Source: Streptomyces sp. GESEQ-4 | GTDB taxonomy: Bacteria > Actinomycetota > Actinomycetes > Streptomycetales > Streptomycetaceae | NCBI RefSeq assembly: GCF_017948455.1 | Contig: NZ_JAFFSU010000001.1 | Location: forward strand, 868,001-932,000 | DNA: 64,000 nucleotides | Direction: 5' to 3' | In this document: in pieces, positions 44,669 to 53,761 of the stretch | Layout: the number at the start of each line of letters is the position of its first letter | How positions within the stretch are numbered: position 1 is the first letter of the stretch | Translations under genes and position numbers: made by a program | The notes under the pieces: generated by a model | The model's database searches: none | Told to the model about the DNA's origin: nothing | The model's input: the letters and a program-made list of their open reading frames with translations, nothing else

Positions 44669-47212
44669 ATGGACATCACTCGCAGACGCCTGTTGTCCGT
44701 ACTGTCGGCCGCCGGGCTGATGGCGGGGATTCCCTCCCGGTCGGCGAGCGCGGAGGAGGTCGCCGTGAGCATGGCACGGATTCTGGCCAACACGGTGGAG
44801 GTCTTCGCCGGGACCGCCGAGTCCAATGCCCGGCCGGAGACGGCGGCCAAGGTGGCGACCGTTCACCAGGCCGCGCGGGCGAATCTGCGGTCGATGGACG
44901 ATGCCGGAGCGGGCGAGCTGTTCGCCGGTCTGGAGCTCGGCGCCGATCCGGCCCGCCTGGACACCGCCTTCCGGCGGCTGTACGAGATCGCCCTCGCCAC
45001 CCGCACACCGGGCGCCGCCGATTCGGACCTGTTCGGGAACACCGCCGTGCGGCGCCGGGTGATCGACGGTCTCGTGTGGCTGCACGAGCGCTACTACGGC
45101 GACCAGTCCCAGGGCTACTACGGCAACTGGTTCCACTGGGAGATCGGTCTGTCGCAGCACATCAGCAGAACGCTCGTGCTCCTCGCGGACCAGGTGCAGG
45201 CCCACCGCCCGGACCTCCCGCGCACATACGTCGCCTCGATGGACGCCTATCTCCGCAACGGCATCGACGGGGACGTGAACCTCGACTCGCGCTTCCACAC
45301 GGGCGCCAACCTCGCCGACATCACCACGAACCGGATCCTGCAAGGCGCGCTTCTCGGCGACGACGCCCGCATCCGCAAGGCCCTCACCGACCAGTCGACG
45401 GTCTTCGCCACCATCGACCCGTACCACCTCAACCACGGTGTCACGGACGGCCACTACGCCGACGGCTCCTTCATCCAGCACGCCTCGGTCGCCTACACCG
45501 GCTCATACGGCAAGGCCCTGCTGACCCGTGTCGTGCAGACCCTCAAGATCCTCGACGGCACGGGCTTCGCACACGGTGAGGACCTGGTGTCGACCGTCCA
45601 GGGCTGGGTGCGGAACGGCTTCGCCCCGCTCGTCTTCGAGGGCTGGATGATGGAGATCGTCAAGGGGAGGGCGGTCTCGCGGACGAATACCGGCTACGGC
45701 GATGTCGCCGTGGTCGTCGAGGCCGTAGTCGATCTGTCGTCGCTCGCGGACGGCGCCGACGCCGCCGCCCTGAAGAGCTACGTCAAGCACATCCGGTCGA
45801 CCTCGCGCACGGCTCCCGACCCTTCCGCTTTCGTCTCCCCGGTCAGCATCGTGCGGTACGCCGACATCATCGGCGACGCGACCATCCCACCCGCAGACCT
45901 GGGCCCCGCCTCGCGCAGCCTCGCCTTCAACGCGATGGACAGGACCGTGCACCGCAGACCCGGATACGCCTTCGCGCTCGCCCGCAGTTCCGACCGGATC
46001 AGCAAGTACGAGTACATGAACGGCGAGAACCTCATGCCCTGGTTCCAGGGCGACGGCGCTTACTACCTCTACCTCTCCGGACAGGACCAGACCCAGGCGT
46101 ACGGCATCGACTACTTCACCACCGTCTCCCCGTACGGCCTCGCCGGAGTCACCGCACCGGTCGAGCAGCGGGACACGATCCCCGAGCTGTACGGGAAGCC
46201 GTTCTACGACAATCCCGGCCACCCGCTGAACTTCACCTCGTCCTCCGAGTCGCAGAACACGTACGTCTACTTCCCGCGCGGCACCAACCGGCACTCCGGC
46301 GGCGCGGTCCTCGGGACGTACGGGGCGGCCGGGATGGTGCAGTCCGGCGATGTGGCCCACCGCGACAAGGCGGCAGGTCTGCTGCCGGACGATTTCGTCG
46401 TCTACCGCAATGCGACCGCGACGAAGTCGTGGTTCCTCCTCGACGAGGAGGTCGTGGTACTCGCAGCGGGCGTCGGGGACAGCGCCGGGCGGGCCGTGAC
46501 CACGACCGTCGACGCCCGTATCGCCGCACCGGACGACCAGGTCTCCGTCACCGGGAGGCTCCGCGACGGCCGCCCCTGGACCGGCACGGGCACCGGTGAC
46601 CTGCGCTGGCTGCGCTACGCCAATGCCACGCAGCGGACCGCCGTCGGCTACGTCTTCCTCGACACTCCGCCCGTGCGGGTCGCCGTGAACGAGATCACCC
46701 GCAGCCGCCGGGTCGTGCGCACCTCGAACCCCGACACCGCGGTGACCCGCGGCGTGTTCGGTGTCACGGTCGACCAGGCTCCCGGAGCACAACTCGCCCG
46801 CCTGGCCTACGCGTTGGTGCCGAACGCGGGGGAGAACCGACTTCAGGCGTACCAGCACGGACCGCTGAAGGTTCTGTCGAACACCTCCGGCCTCCAGGCC
46901 ATCACCCACACCGGCCTCGGCCTGACGGCCGCCAACAGCTTCACGCCCGGCCACCACGAAACCGCCGGGCTACGCATCGAGGGACCCGCCTCGGTGATCG
47001 TGCGGCGCGAGCGACACGGCCTGACCACCGTCGCCGTGTCCGACCCGACCATGGACCGGGACACGGTCGGCGTCCTCCTGCTCGGCCGGCCGCTACGCGC
47101 GGTCACGTCCGACGCAGGAGTTCGCGTGAGGTCGGAACGGGGCGGAACCCGCCTGGAGTTCGACACCCGGCACGCGTACGGCCGGAGCTTTACGGTCGTA
47201 CTGCGCGGCTGA
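44669..47212 (+). CDS. Tat-exported polysaccharide lyase family 8
   Basis: 847 residues from ATG 44669 (GGAGG upstream; ATG 44657 is too close). Tat signal ITRRRLLSVLSAAGLMAG. An alpha/alpha toroid carries the catalytic set: Asn in HTGANLADITTN, His in DPYHLNHG and Tyr in VAYTGSYG, with DGHYADGSFIQH; this is the hyaluronate/chondroitin/xanthan lyase PL8 signature. Beta-sandwich domains follow (SESQNTYVYFPRGTNRHSGGAVL, DEEVVVLAAGV). Cleaves uronic-acid glycans by beta-elimination. Substrate within PL8 cannot be read by eye. Confidence 0.92.
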   Translation: MDITRRRLLSVLSAAGLMAGIPSRSASAEEVAVSMARILANTVEVFAGTAESNARPETAAKVATVHQAARANLRSMDDAGAGELFAGLELGADPARLDTAFRRLYEIALATRTPGAADSDLFGNTAVRRRVIDGLVWLHERYYGDQSQGYYGNWFHWEIGLSQHISRTLVLLADQVQAHRPDLPRTYVASMDAYLRNGIDGDVNLDSRFHTGANLADITTNRILQGALLGDDARIRKALTDQSTVFATIDPYHLNHGVTDGHYADGSFIQHASVAYTGSYGKALLTRVVQTLKILDGTGFAHGEDLVSTVQGWVRNGFAPLVFEGWMMEIVKGRAVSRTNTGYGDVAVVVEAVVDLSSLADGADAAALKSYVKHIRSTSRTAPDPSAFVSPVSIVRYADIIGDATIPPADLGPASRSLAFNAMDRTVHRRPGYAFALARSSDRISKYEYMNGENLMPWFQGDGAYYLYLSGQDQTQAYGIDYFTTVSPYGLAGVTAPVEQRDTIPELYGKPFYDNPGHPLNFTSSSESQNTYVYFPRGTNRHSGGAVLGTYGAAGMVQSGDVAHRDKAAGLLPDDFVVYRNATATKSWFLLDEEVVVLAAGVGDSAGRAVTTTVDARIAAPDDQVSVTGRLRDGRPWTGTGTGDLRWLRYANATQRTAVGYVFLDTPPVRVAVNEITRSRRVVRTSNPDTAVTRGVFGVTVDQAPGAQLARLAYALVPNAGENRLQAYQHGPLKVLSNTSGLQAITHTGLGLTAANSFTPGHHETAGLRIEGPASVIVRRERHGLTTVAVSDPTMDRDTVGVLLLGRPLRAVTSDAGVRVRSERGGTRLEFDTRHAYGRSFTVVLRG

Positions 47213-47248
47213 AAACGTGCGGACTGCGTGCCGGATCGCGAGGTGGGC

Positions 47249-47278
47249 CGGCCGGAGATCCCGGAGGCGCTCCGGCCG
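47249..47278. terminator. bidirectional terminator hairpin
   Basis: CGGCCGGAG (47249-47257) pairs perfectly with CTCCGGCCG (47270-47278) across a 12-nt loop, between the convergent PL8 and PQQ-type dehydrogenase genes. Confidence 0.5.
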
Positions 47279-47322
47279 ACTTGGAGGGCACTGCGCTGTT
47301 CTGCGGCTCCTTCCGGCAGCTG

Positions 47323-48459
47323 TTACGCCGGGTCGATGCGGGAGACGCTGCCGCCAATGGCGAGAACGTACAGCTCGCCATCGCCGCCCTGGACGAACGA
47401 GACGACCTCACCGCCGTCGACGCCGAGGTCGTTCACGCCGGTCACCTTGCCGTTCTCCAACTGCAGAGAGCGGACGGTGCCGTCGCAGAAGTCGCTGAAC
47501 ACGTACTGACCCTTGAGATCCGGGATCGCGTTGCCCCGGTAGACGTATCCGCCGGTCACCGAGCAGCCCGGCCCGCTGCGGTCGTACTCGTGGATCGGTG
47601 GCACGTGGTTCGCGGGCTCCGTGCCGCCCCGGAAGGGATGGTTGCCCTCCATCTGGTTCCAGCCGTAGTTCTCGCCGCCCTTGCTGCTCGCCGGGGCCCA
47701 GTCGATCTCCTCCCAGGCGCTCTGGCCGACGTCACCGATCAGCAGGTCGCCCGTGCCCGCGTCGAAAGAGAACCGCCACGGGTTGCGCAGCCCGTACGCC
47801 CAGATCTCGTCCTTGGCGTTCGGGTCGTCCACGAACGGGTTGTCCGGCGGGATCGCGTACGGTGTGCCGCCGGTCGGGTCGATGCGCAGGATCTTGCCGA
47901 GCAGCGTGCCGAGGTTCTGCCCGTTGCCTTGCGGGTCGCCGCCCGAGCCTCCGTCGCCGAACGCGATGTAGAGGTAGCCGTCGGGGCCGAACGTGATGTC
48001 GCCGCCGTTGTGGTTGGCGTAGGGCTGCGTCTGGGTGAGGACGGTGCGCCGGGTGTCCGGCTGGATCTTGCCGTCCCGTACGGCGAACTCGTCGATGGTG
48101 CTGGTGCCTTGGAGGTTGGTGAACGAGATGTAGAAGTGCGCGAATTCCTTGTCGAACGCGATACCGAGCAGGCCGCGTTCGCCGTCGGTGGTGGTCTCGC
48201 CGGAGATGTCGAGGACGGGCTCGCCGAGTCCTTGATCGTCCAAGACCCTTACGGTGCCTGCGCGTTCGGCGATCCAGACCGTGCCTCCGGGACCGGCGGC
48301 GCCGGCGGTCGGATTCTTGGCCGTGGCCACATTCGTGAGGGCGACCTGCGCTGCCTGCCGTGGGGCGGCGGGCTCACGGGCGGACGCCGTGGCTGAGGAG
48401 AGGGACGCGACGAGGCAGATGGTGCCGATGATCGCCGCGCTTCTGGTGCGAACTTTCAC
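47323..48459 (-). CDS. secreted PQQ-type glucose/sorbosone dehydrogenase
   Basis: 378 residues from GTG 48459, preceded by AGGAGG; an earlier ATG at 48495 lacks an RBS. Signal peptide RTRSAAIIGTICLVASLSSATASA. Six-bladed propeller with PGGTVWIAERAGTVRVL, GERGLLGIAFDKEF, HNGGDITFGPDGYLYIAFGDGGSGGDPQGNGQNLGTLLGKILRIDP, YGLRNPWRFSFDAGTGDLLIGDVGQSAWEEID, ENYGWNQMEG and GGYVYRGNAIPDLKGQYVFSDFCDG. This is the soluble aldose sugar dehydrogenase family. It could oxidise sugars released by the lyase next door. Confidence 0.87.
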   Translation of the reverse strand: MKVRTRSAAIIGTICLVASLSSATASAREPAAPRQAAQVALTNVATAKNPTAGAAGPGGTVWIAERAGTVRVLDDQGLGEPVLDISGETTTDGERGLLGIAFDKEFAHFYISFTNLQGTSTIDEFAVRDGKIQPDTRRTVLTQTQPYANHNGGDITFGPDGYLYIAFGDGGSGGDPQGNGQNLGTLLGKILRIDPTGGTPYAIPPDNPFVDDPNAKDEIWAYGLRNPWRFSFDAGTGDLLIGDVGQSAWEEIDWAPASSKGGENYGWNQMEGNHPFRGGTEPANHVPPIHEYDRSGPGCSVTGGYVYRGNAIPDLKGQYVFSDFCDGTVRSLQLENGKVTGVNDLGVDGGEVVSFVQGGDGELYVLAIGGSVSRIDPA

Positions 48460-48753
48460 CGTGATCCTCCTGGAGGCGGTGAACGGGGAGGTCACCCGGC
48501 TGCTTGGGCAGGTTCAGGGGTGTCGCCCGCGCCAGCACGCAACCTGGGTGGGGGGATGGTGTGCTACTGGCCATGGATGAGGATATTGGGACAGGGGCGC
48601 CTGGAGTAGACCAGGACACGCCACGGTCTGCGCTGGGCGCCCCCGGCTCGGATTGATGCGCTGGACGCATGAACAGATCTCGGTTTGATGCTGGACACCG
48701 ATCCACCGGTGCTTCGAAACTCTCGCCAACGACAGTGACCGAGACGAGGACCG
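48460..48753. other. divergent intergenic region, no gene found
   Basis: 294 bp between the dehydrogenase and the esterase. The esterase side has ATGCG-CTGGA-CGCAT (about 48656-48670) and CACCG-ATCCAC-CGGTG nearby, short dyads that may be regulatory. No convincing promoter or ORF was recognised. Confidence 0.4.
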
Positions 48754-50109
48754 ATGAGACGGATCACCAGACGTACGGCGCTCGCCGTCACAGCGGGTGC
48801 GGTCGCGGCGCCTGCCGTGGGCACGGCAACCGCCGAGGCCGCCGACACCGCGACAGCCACATCTCAAGGACGACAGGCGGCCCCCGGACTAAATCCGGTC
48901 CTGCGAACGGACCTCGTCACGCGGGTGACACCGAGGAACAACTGGCTGGTGACAGCCGTCGTCATCCAGTACTCGCATCGCATCGACTTACGCGGCGGCG
49001 TGATCCCGCCCTCGGCCTTCCAGGTGAAGGCCACGGTGGGCGGGCAGACGGCGGCTCGCACGGTGACCCGGGTCTACTCCACAGGGGACGACCGCCTGAT
49101 CATCGAACTCGACCCGAACGACTCCAACGCGCGGGCCGCCGGCACCGATCCCCTTCCGCTCGACCGCGCGTACTCCGTCAGACAGGTGGAGGACGTACGC
49201 AGCCCGGGAGGTGAACTGGTACTCAAGGCCGGTCCGTTCGCGAGCCGGAACGACGGCGTCATCAATCCCGTGGTCGACGACTTCGCCGCCGGTTCCTTCA
49301 CGGACTCCGCGGGTTTCGAACTGGACTTCCGGCTGCACCGGCCCGAGGGATTCGTACGGAACCCGCGGACGCGCAAGCGGTACCCGCTCGTCGTCACCCT
49401 GCACGGCGGCGGCGAAGTCGCGGACAACAACATGACCCAGCTCACCTCCAACCGGATCGCGGTCACGTTCGCCAAACCGGAACGACAGCGCCGCGACCCC
49501 GCGTTCGTCCTCTCCCCGCAGATCCCGCTGCCCCGTCCCATGGACGGACCCGACGGCACGGACTGGACCGACGCCAAGGTCCAGGCCGCGCTGAGCGAAC
49601 TCATCGACACCTTCGTCAGCGAGCACTCCCGCAACGTCGACACAGCCCGGCTCTATCTCGTCGGCCTGTCCTCGGGCGGGCGCGGTATCTACAGCCTGCT
49701 CGCGAAGCGACCCGACGTGTTCGCGGCAGCCCTTCCCACGGCCGGCTGGGGCGAGACGGCCGCTATGGAGAAGATCACGCACATCCCCATGTGGGCCGAC
49801 CACTCCGTCGACGACCCGGTAGTCCCTTACCGGGAGGGCCGGTTCGGCAAGCCCGGCACGTGGACGCTGATGAATTCGCTGGAGACCGCCGGCGCACGGG
49901 TCACCCGCGGGGAATGGGCCAACGATCTGCCGAAGGCACAGTTCGAGGCCCATTCCCGGGCGCTCCTGCGGGAGGCCCGGGCCACGCGCAGTCATGTCCT
50001 GTTCACGAGCTACGCGGCCGGAACGACACCGGTGAACCCGCACCTCTCATGGGCCCAGACGTACGAGAACGACGTGGTCCTCGACTGGCTCTTCGAACAG
50101 TCCCGGTAG
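48754..50109 (+). CDS. Tat-exported esterase with Ig-like N-terminal domain
   Basis: 451 residues from ATG 48754 (GACGAGG upstream). Tat signal ITRRTALAVTAGAVAAPAVG. An N-terminal domain of about 130 residues (VTRVTPRNNWLVTAVVIQYSHRIDL...) fits the esterase Ig-like domain. The alpha/beta-hydrolase part is PHB-depolymerase/LpqC-like: PLVVTLHGGGEVADN (oxyanion), nucleophile Ser in YLVGLSSGGRGIYSLLAKRP, Asp in DHSVDDPVVPY and a C-terminal His (NPHLSW). The same strand continues 52 bp later with a polyester hydrolase, so both may digest natural polyesters such as cutin or PHA. Confidence 0.8.
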   Translation: MRRITRRTALAVTAGAVAAPAVGTATAEAADTATATSQGRQAAPGLNPVLRTDLVTRVTPRNNWLVTAVVIQYSHRIDLRGGVIPPSAFQVKATVGGQTAARTVTRVYSTGDDRLIIELDPNDSNARAAGTDPLPLDRAYSVRQVEDVRSPGGELVLKAGPFASRNDGVINPVVDDFAAGSFTDSAGFELDFRLHRPEGFVRNPRTRKRYPLVVTLHGGGEVADNNMTQLTSNRIAVTFAKPERQRRDPAFVLSPQIPLPRPMDGPDGTDWTDAKVQAALSELIDTFVSEHSRNVDTARLYLVGLSSGGRGIYSLLAKRPDVFAAALPTAGWGETAAMEKITHIPMWADHSVDDPVVPYREGRFGKPGTWTLMNSLETAGARVTRGEWANDLPKAQFEAHSRALLREARATRSHVLFTSYAAGTTPVNPHLSWAQTYENDVVLDWLFEQSR

Positions 50110-50161
50110 CCCACTTCGCTATCCGGTTGCCGCGCTCTCACCGCTATCCGGAGGTAAAGCC

Positions 50162-51493
50162 ATGCGTCCATCCAGTCGCTCCGCTGACACGACCGCGCCG
50201 TTACGGACCCGCCCCCGTGCCCTGACGGCACTGATCGCCCTGGCGACCACCATCGGCTTGGCCCTGACTCTGCTGACAGCCGCCGCCCCACCGGCGGCCG
50301 CCGCCGACCTGCTGTCCCAGGGCAAACCCGCGACCTCCTCGTCCAGCGAGAACGCGTCCACTCCCGCGTCCGCGGCCGTGGACGGCAACACCAGGACGCG
50401 CTGGTCGAGCACGTTCAGTGACCCGCAGTGGCTGAGCATCGATCTGGGCGCCACCGCCACCATCAGTCAGGTCGCGCTGCGCTGGGAGGCCGCGCACGCC
50501 CGCGCGTTCCAGATCCAGACCTCCGACAATGGCACCACCTGGACCACCGTCTACTCGACCACGACCGGCAACGGCGGCGTGCAGACCCTGGACGTGAACG
50601 GCAGCGGCCGGTACGTCCGCTTCCACGGCACCCAGCGCGGCACCGCCTACGGCTACTCGCTGTGGGAGTTCCAGGTGTACGGCTCCGGTGCAGGCACCCC
50701 TCCGGGCAACGGAATCCCGGATCCGACGACTGCCTCCCTGGAGGCCACCAACGGGCCGCTGACCACCGCCGCCTACACCGTTCCCAACCCCACCGGGTAC
50801 GGCTCCGGCACGGTCACGTACCCCACGAACAGCGGCTCGTACCCGGGCGTCGTACTGATGCCGGGCTATCAGGGCACGCAGCAGAACCTGCAGTGGCTCG
50901 CCCCCCGCCTCGCCTCTTGGGGCTTCGTCGTCGTCAACGTCGGCACCAACACACTCACCGACGATCCCGAGTCGCGCGGTCGCCAGATCACCGCCGCCGG
51001 CACTCAGTTGCTCGCGCTCGGCAGCGCCGCCGGTAACCCGATATCCGGGAAGGTCAACGGCACACTCGGGGCGGTCGGTCACTCGATGGGCGGCGGTGGC
51101 GTCATGGCGGCCCTCCGCGACGACGCGCGCTTCCGGGCGGGCGTGCCCACGGCCCCGTACCACCCGAACGCGAACTTCTCCGCGGTCACCGAGCCCACGT
51201 TCTTCCTGACCTGTCAGAGCGACCCTGTCGCCCACGGCGACGACTACGCCGTGCCCTGGTACAACTCCATGTCCCGGGCCGAGAAGCTCTACATCGAGGT
51301 TCCCGGCGACCATCTGTGCCCGATGACTGGCTCTGGCAACAAGGCCAAGCAGGGCAAGTGGATCGTGTCGTTCCTCAGTCACTGGCTGCGTGCCGACACC
51401 CGCTTCAGCCCGTTCCTGTGCGGTCCCGCGCGTGACGCCGACAAGAACAACACATCCCTGGTCACGCGCTGGATGGACAACTGCCCGTTCTGA
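50162..51493 (+). CDS. secreted polyester hydrolase (cutinase/PETase-like) with CBM32 module
   Basis: 443 residues from ATG 50162 (CGGAGG upstream). Sec signal (LTALIALATTIGLALTLLTAAAPPAAAA). Residues about 48-180 form a discoidin/F5-8C (CBM32) module: KPATSSSSENASTPASAAVDGNTRTRWSS, WLSIDLGATATISQVALRWE, GRYVRFHGTQRG. The catalytic domain is the Thermobifida cutinase/PET-hydrolase type: PGVVLMPGYQGTQ, Ser in GAVGHSMGGGGVM, Asp in CQSDPVAHGD, His in GDHLCPM and the C-terminal disulfide pair (FSPFLCG...NCPF). Most relatives lack an N-terminal CBM32, so this architecture is uncommon. Confidence 0.87.
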   Translation: MRPSSRSADTTAPLRTRPRALTALIALATTIGLALTLLTAAAPPAAAADLLSQGKPATSSSSENASTPASAAVDGNTRTRWSSTFSDPQWLSIDLGATATISQVALRWEAAHARAFQIQTSDNGTTWTTVYSTTTGNGGVQTLDVNGSGRYVRFHGTQRGTAYGYSLWEFQVYGSGAGTPPGNGIPDPTTASLEATNGPLTTAAYTVPNPTGYGSGTVTYPTNSGSYPGVVLMPGYQGTQQNLQWLAPRLASWGFVVVNVGTNTLTDDPESRGRQITAAGTQLLALGSAAGNPISGKVNGTLGAVGHSMGGGGVMAALRDDARFRAGVPTAPYHPNANFSAVTEPTFFLTCQSDPVAHGDDYAVPWYNSMSRAEKLYIEVPGDHLCPMTGSGNKAKQGKWIVSFLSHWLRADTRFSPFLCGPARDADKNNTSLVTRWMDNCPF

Positions 51494-51557
51494 CCACAGA
51501 AGAAGAGTGTCGCTGCCGGTTGGTAAGCGACCGCGCGATGCCGGACATTGCTGGGCT

Positions 51558-52100
51558 ATGGATGCGGATGAATCCGAAGAGCGGCTGGAGCAGTTGTTCC
51601 GGCAGACGTTCCGGCGGGTGATGGCGTACTGCCTGCGCCGGACCGGTGATACGGCGGCACACGACGCCGTCGCAGAGGTCTACGCGGTGGCGTGGCGCCG
51701 GCGCCGTCATCTGCCCGACGACGGTGAAGAGGCGGTGCTGTGGCTGTTGGGCATCGCGCGACGCGTGCTGGCCAACCAGGCGCGCAGTCAGCGGCGTTGG
51801 TCCCGGCTGCTGCTGAGAGTGGCGGAGCAGCCGGATCCCCCGGGGCCACGCCACCAGGAGCATGACACCGGCGATGAGCTCTCGGCCGCCCTGGAGCAAG
51901 GGTCGGCCGCCGATCGGGAGCTGTTGCGCCTGGCCTACTGGGACGACCTGTCCCGTCAGGAGATCGCGGCGGTCCTCGGCATCTCCGTCGGTGCCGTCGA
52001 CACGCGCCTGCACCGGGCCAGGCAGCGGCTGAAAGAACGGCTCGCGGCACCGAGCTCCGATCCGCGTGCGACCAAGGAGAAGGATCATGCTGAACGATGA
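51558..52100 (+). CDS. ECF-type RNA polymerase sigma factor
   Basis: 180 residues from ATG 51558. Sigma region 2 (LEQLFRQTFRRVMAYCLRRTGDTAAHDAVAEVYAVAWRRRRHLPD, LWLLGIARRVLANQARSQRR) and region 4 (DRELLRLAYWDDLSRQEIAAVLGISVGAVDTRLHRARQRLKERL). Overlaps the following gene by 14 bp, which encodes a single-pass membrane protein and probable regulator. This arrangement is found for many CU044_5270-type pairs in actinomycetes. Confidence 0.9.
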   Translation: MDADESEERLEQLFRQTFRRVMAYCLRRTGDTAAHDAVAEVYAVAWRRRRHLPDDGEEAVLWLLGIARRVLANQARSQRRWSRLLLRVAEQPDPPGPRHQEHDTGDELSAALEQGSAADRELLRLAYWDDLSRQEIAAVLGISVGAVDTRLHRARQRLKERLAAPSSDPRATKEKDHAER

Positions 52101-52827
52101 CGAACTCGTCCGGATGATCCGGGCCCGCGATCCACGCCCCGACCCGTCAAAGACCGATCCGGACTCGCCGGTCGCCGACCGGATCCTCGCCCGCGTGCGT
52201 GAACGTACCCGGCGGCGGCGCAAGCGCACGATGGTCGTGGTTCCCGTGGTGGCCCTGGCCTTGGTCGGCGGCACTGCCGCGACCTATGCGTGGGTCGCCG
52301 GTGACGGCGCCGGCCACACGCTGGACTCGAGCGGGCTGACCTGCGTCGGGTCCGAGCAAGGCGACGCCGTGACCGGCTTCGATCCCGTCGCCGACGACCC
52401 GATCCGGGTGTGCCGGCAGCTGTGGCAGGACACCTTCGGCAGTCCGGCGCCACAGACGCTCACAGCCTGCGTCGACAGCTCCGAGCAGGGCTCGATCCAG
52501 GTCTACCCCGGCGGTCGGGACCAGTGCGCACGCCACCGCGCGGATCCGTACCGCGGACCGACCCGCGAGCAGCTGAACCTCGCCCACTTCCGCACCGACC
52601 TCAAGGAGCGTGTCGCCGAACGCGACTGCATCAGCTACCCGGAGTTCCGGGACGTGGTCAGCGAGCTTCTCGCCAAGCACCGCCTCACCGGCTGGTCGGC
52701 AGGCCACTTCCAGACCGGTGACAAGGAGCCGGAAGGCCCCTGCGCGGAGGTTTCCTACTTCGACGAGCCGGAGCGGAAGATCTGGCTCGGAGACGCCAAG
52801 GCAGGCGACCCGATCTACGTGCCGTAG
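52087..52827 (+). CDS. single-pass membrane protein, probable sigma partner
   Basis: 246 residues from ATG 52087 (AAGGAGAAGGA upstream) inside the end of the sigma gene. Cytoplasmic N-terminus of about 52 residues (MLNDDELVRMIRARDPRPDPSKTDPDSP), one membrane segment (residues 54-72, VVVPVVALALVGGTAATYAW) and an extracytoplasmic domain of about 170 residues with four Cys (LTCVG, RVCRQLWQ, LTACVDS, RDQCARH) plus two further ones (RDCISY, PCAEVSY). No canonical ZAS anti-sigma motif is present, but position and topology suggest control of the ECF sigma. Confidence 0.7.
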   Translation: MLNDDELVRMIRARDPRPDPSKTDPDSPVADRILARVRERTRRRRKRTMVVVPVVALALVGGTAATYAWVAGDGAGHTLDSSGLTCVGSEQGDAVTGFDPVADDPIRVCRQLWQDTFGSPAPQTLTACVDSSEQGSIQVYPGGRDQCARHRADPYRGPTREQLNLAHFRTDLKERVAERDCISYPEFRDVVSELLAKHRLTGWSAGHFQTGDKEPEGPCAEVSYFDEPERKIWLGDAKAGDPIYVP

Positions 52828-52903
52828 ATGAGCCGCTGATGGTGGCCGTGGCCGTGGGCTGACCCACCTTGCTCGCCGTGTACGCCTGGCGCAAGCTGGT
52901 CGT

Positions 52904-53662
52904 ATGGGTGCGGAGGATGGCCCTACGCTCATCACGTCTGTCCAGCGGGCTCTGCGCCTGCTGGAGGCGGTGAGCGCGCACGAGAACGGCGCGCCGGCGA
53001 AACAGCTGGCACGTGAGACGGGCCTGCCCTTGGCGACCGCCTATCACCTGCTGCGGACGCTGGTCCACGACGGATACGTGCGGAAACTGAACGACGGCGG
53101 GTTCATCCTCGGCGACAAGCTGGAGTCGCTGCAGACCACGAGCCGTGGACAGGCGCTGCTCAGCCGCGTCCGTCCCACGCTCGCCGCGCTGCGGGACGAA
53201 CTCGCGACCGCCGCCTACCTCACCTTCTACGAGGACGGCGAAATCCGGGTCGCGGAGATCGTCGACGGCCCTCGGGCGCCCCGCGTCGATCTCTGGGTCG
53301 GGTTCGAGGACGCGGGGCACGCCACCGCGCTGGGCAAGTCCGTGCTCCGGGAACTGAACGAGGCCGACCGCAAGGACTACCTCTCGCGTCACCACCTCGC
53401 CGACCTCACCCCACGGACGATCACCAGCCTGCCGGAACTGCTCCGGCGACTGGAGTCCTCACCCGGGGCGCCGGCCGTCACCGACCTGGAGGAGTACGCC
53501 CTCGGCACGGTCTGTGTCGCCGTACCTGTCTACAGCGGGGACACGCTCGGCTCGCTCGGAGTCTCCTTGCCGGCGGACCGGCTGTCCCGGCTCCCCGAGA
53601 TCCGGGCACGGCTGATCCCGACCGCGAGTCGTGTCACCAGGAGTCTTTCGCTCACTATCTGA
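52904..53662 (+). CDS. IclR-family transcriptional regulator
   Basis: 252 residues. N-terminal winged helix (SVQRALRLLEAVSAHENGAPAKQLARETGLPLATAYHLLRTLVHDGYVRKLNDGGFILG) and the C-terminal IclR ligand domain (AYLTFYEDGEIRVAEIVDG, WVGFEDAGHATALGKSVL, CVAVPVYSGDTLGSLGVSLPADRLS). Regulators of this group control catabolic genes through small acids. No neighbouring target is evident; the next gene is a phosphatase in the same direction. Confidence 0.9.
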   Translation: MGAEDGPTLITSVQRALRLLEAVSAHENGAPAKQLARETGLPLATAYHLLRTLVHDGYVRKLNDGGFILGDKLESLQTTSRGQALLSRVRPTLAALRDELATAAYLTFYEDGEIRVAEIVDGPRAPRVDLWVGFEDAGHATALGKSVLRELNEADRKDYLSRHHLADLTPRTITSLPELLRRLESSPGAPAVTDLEEYALGTVCVAVPVYSGDTLGSLGVSLPADRLSRLPEIRARLIPTASRVTRSLSLTI

Positions 53663-53761
53663 AAATCCTGTTCTTGTGGGTGGCCGAGATGACCCGTTCT
53701 CTGGAGGAAACAGGCATTTTCGGATGTGTGCCCTGGGCACAGGTGAGGACTGCGGACGAAC

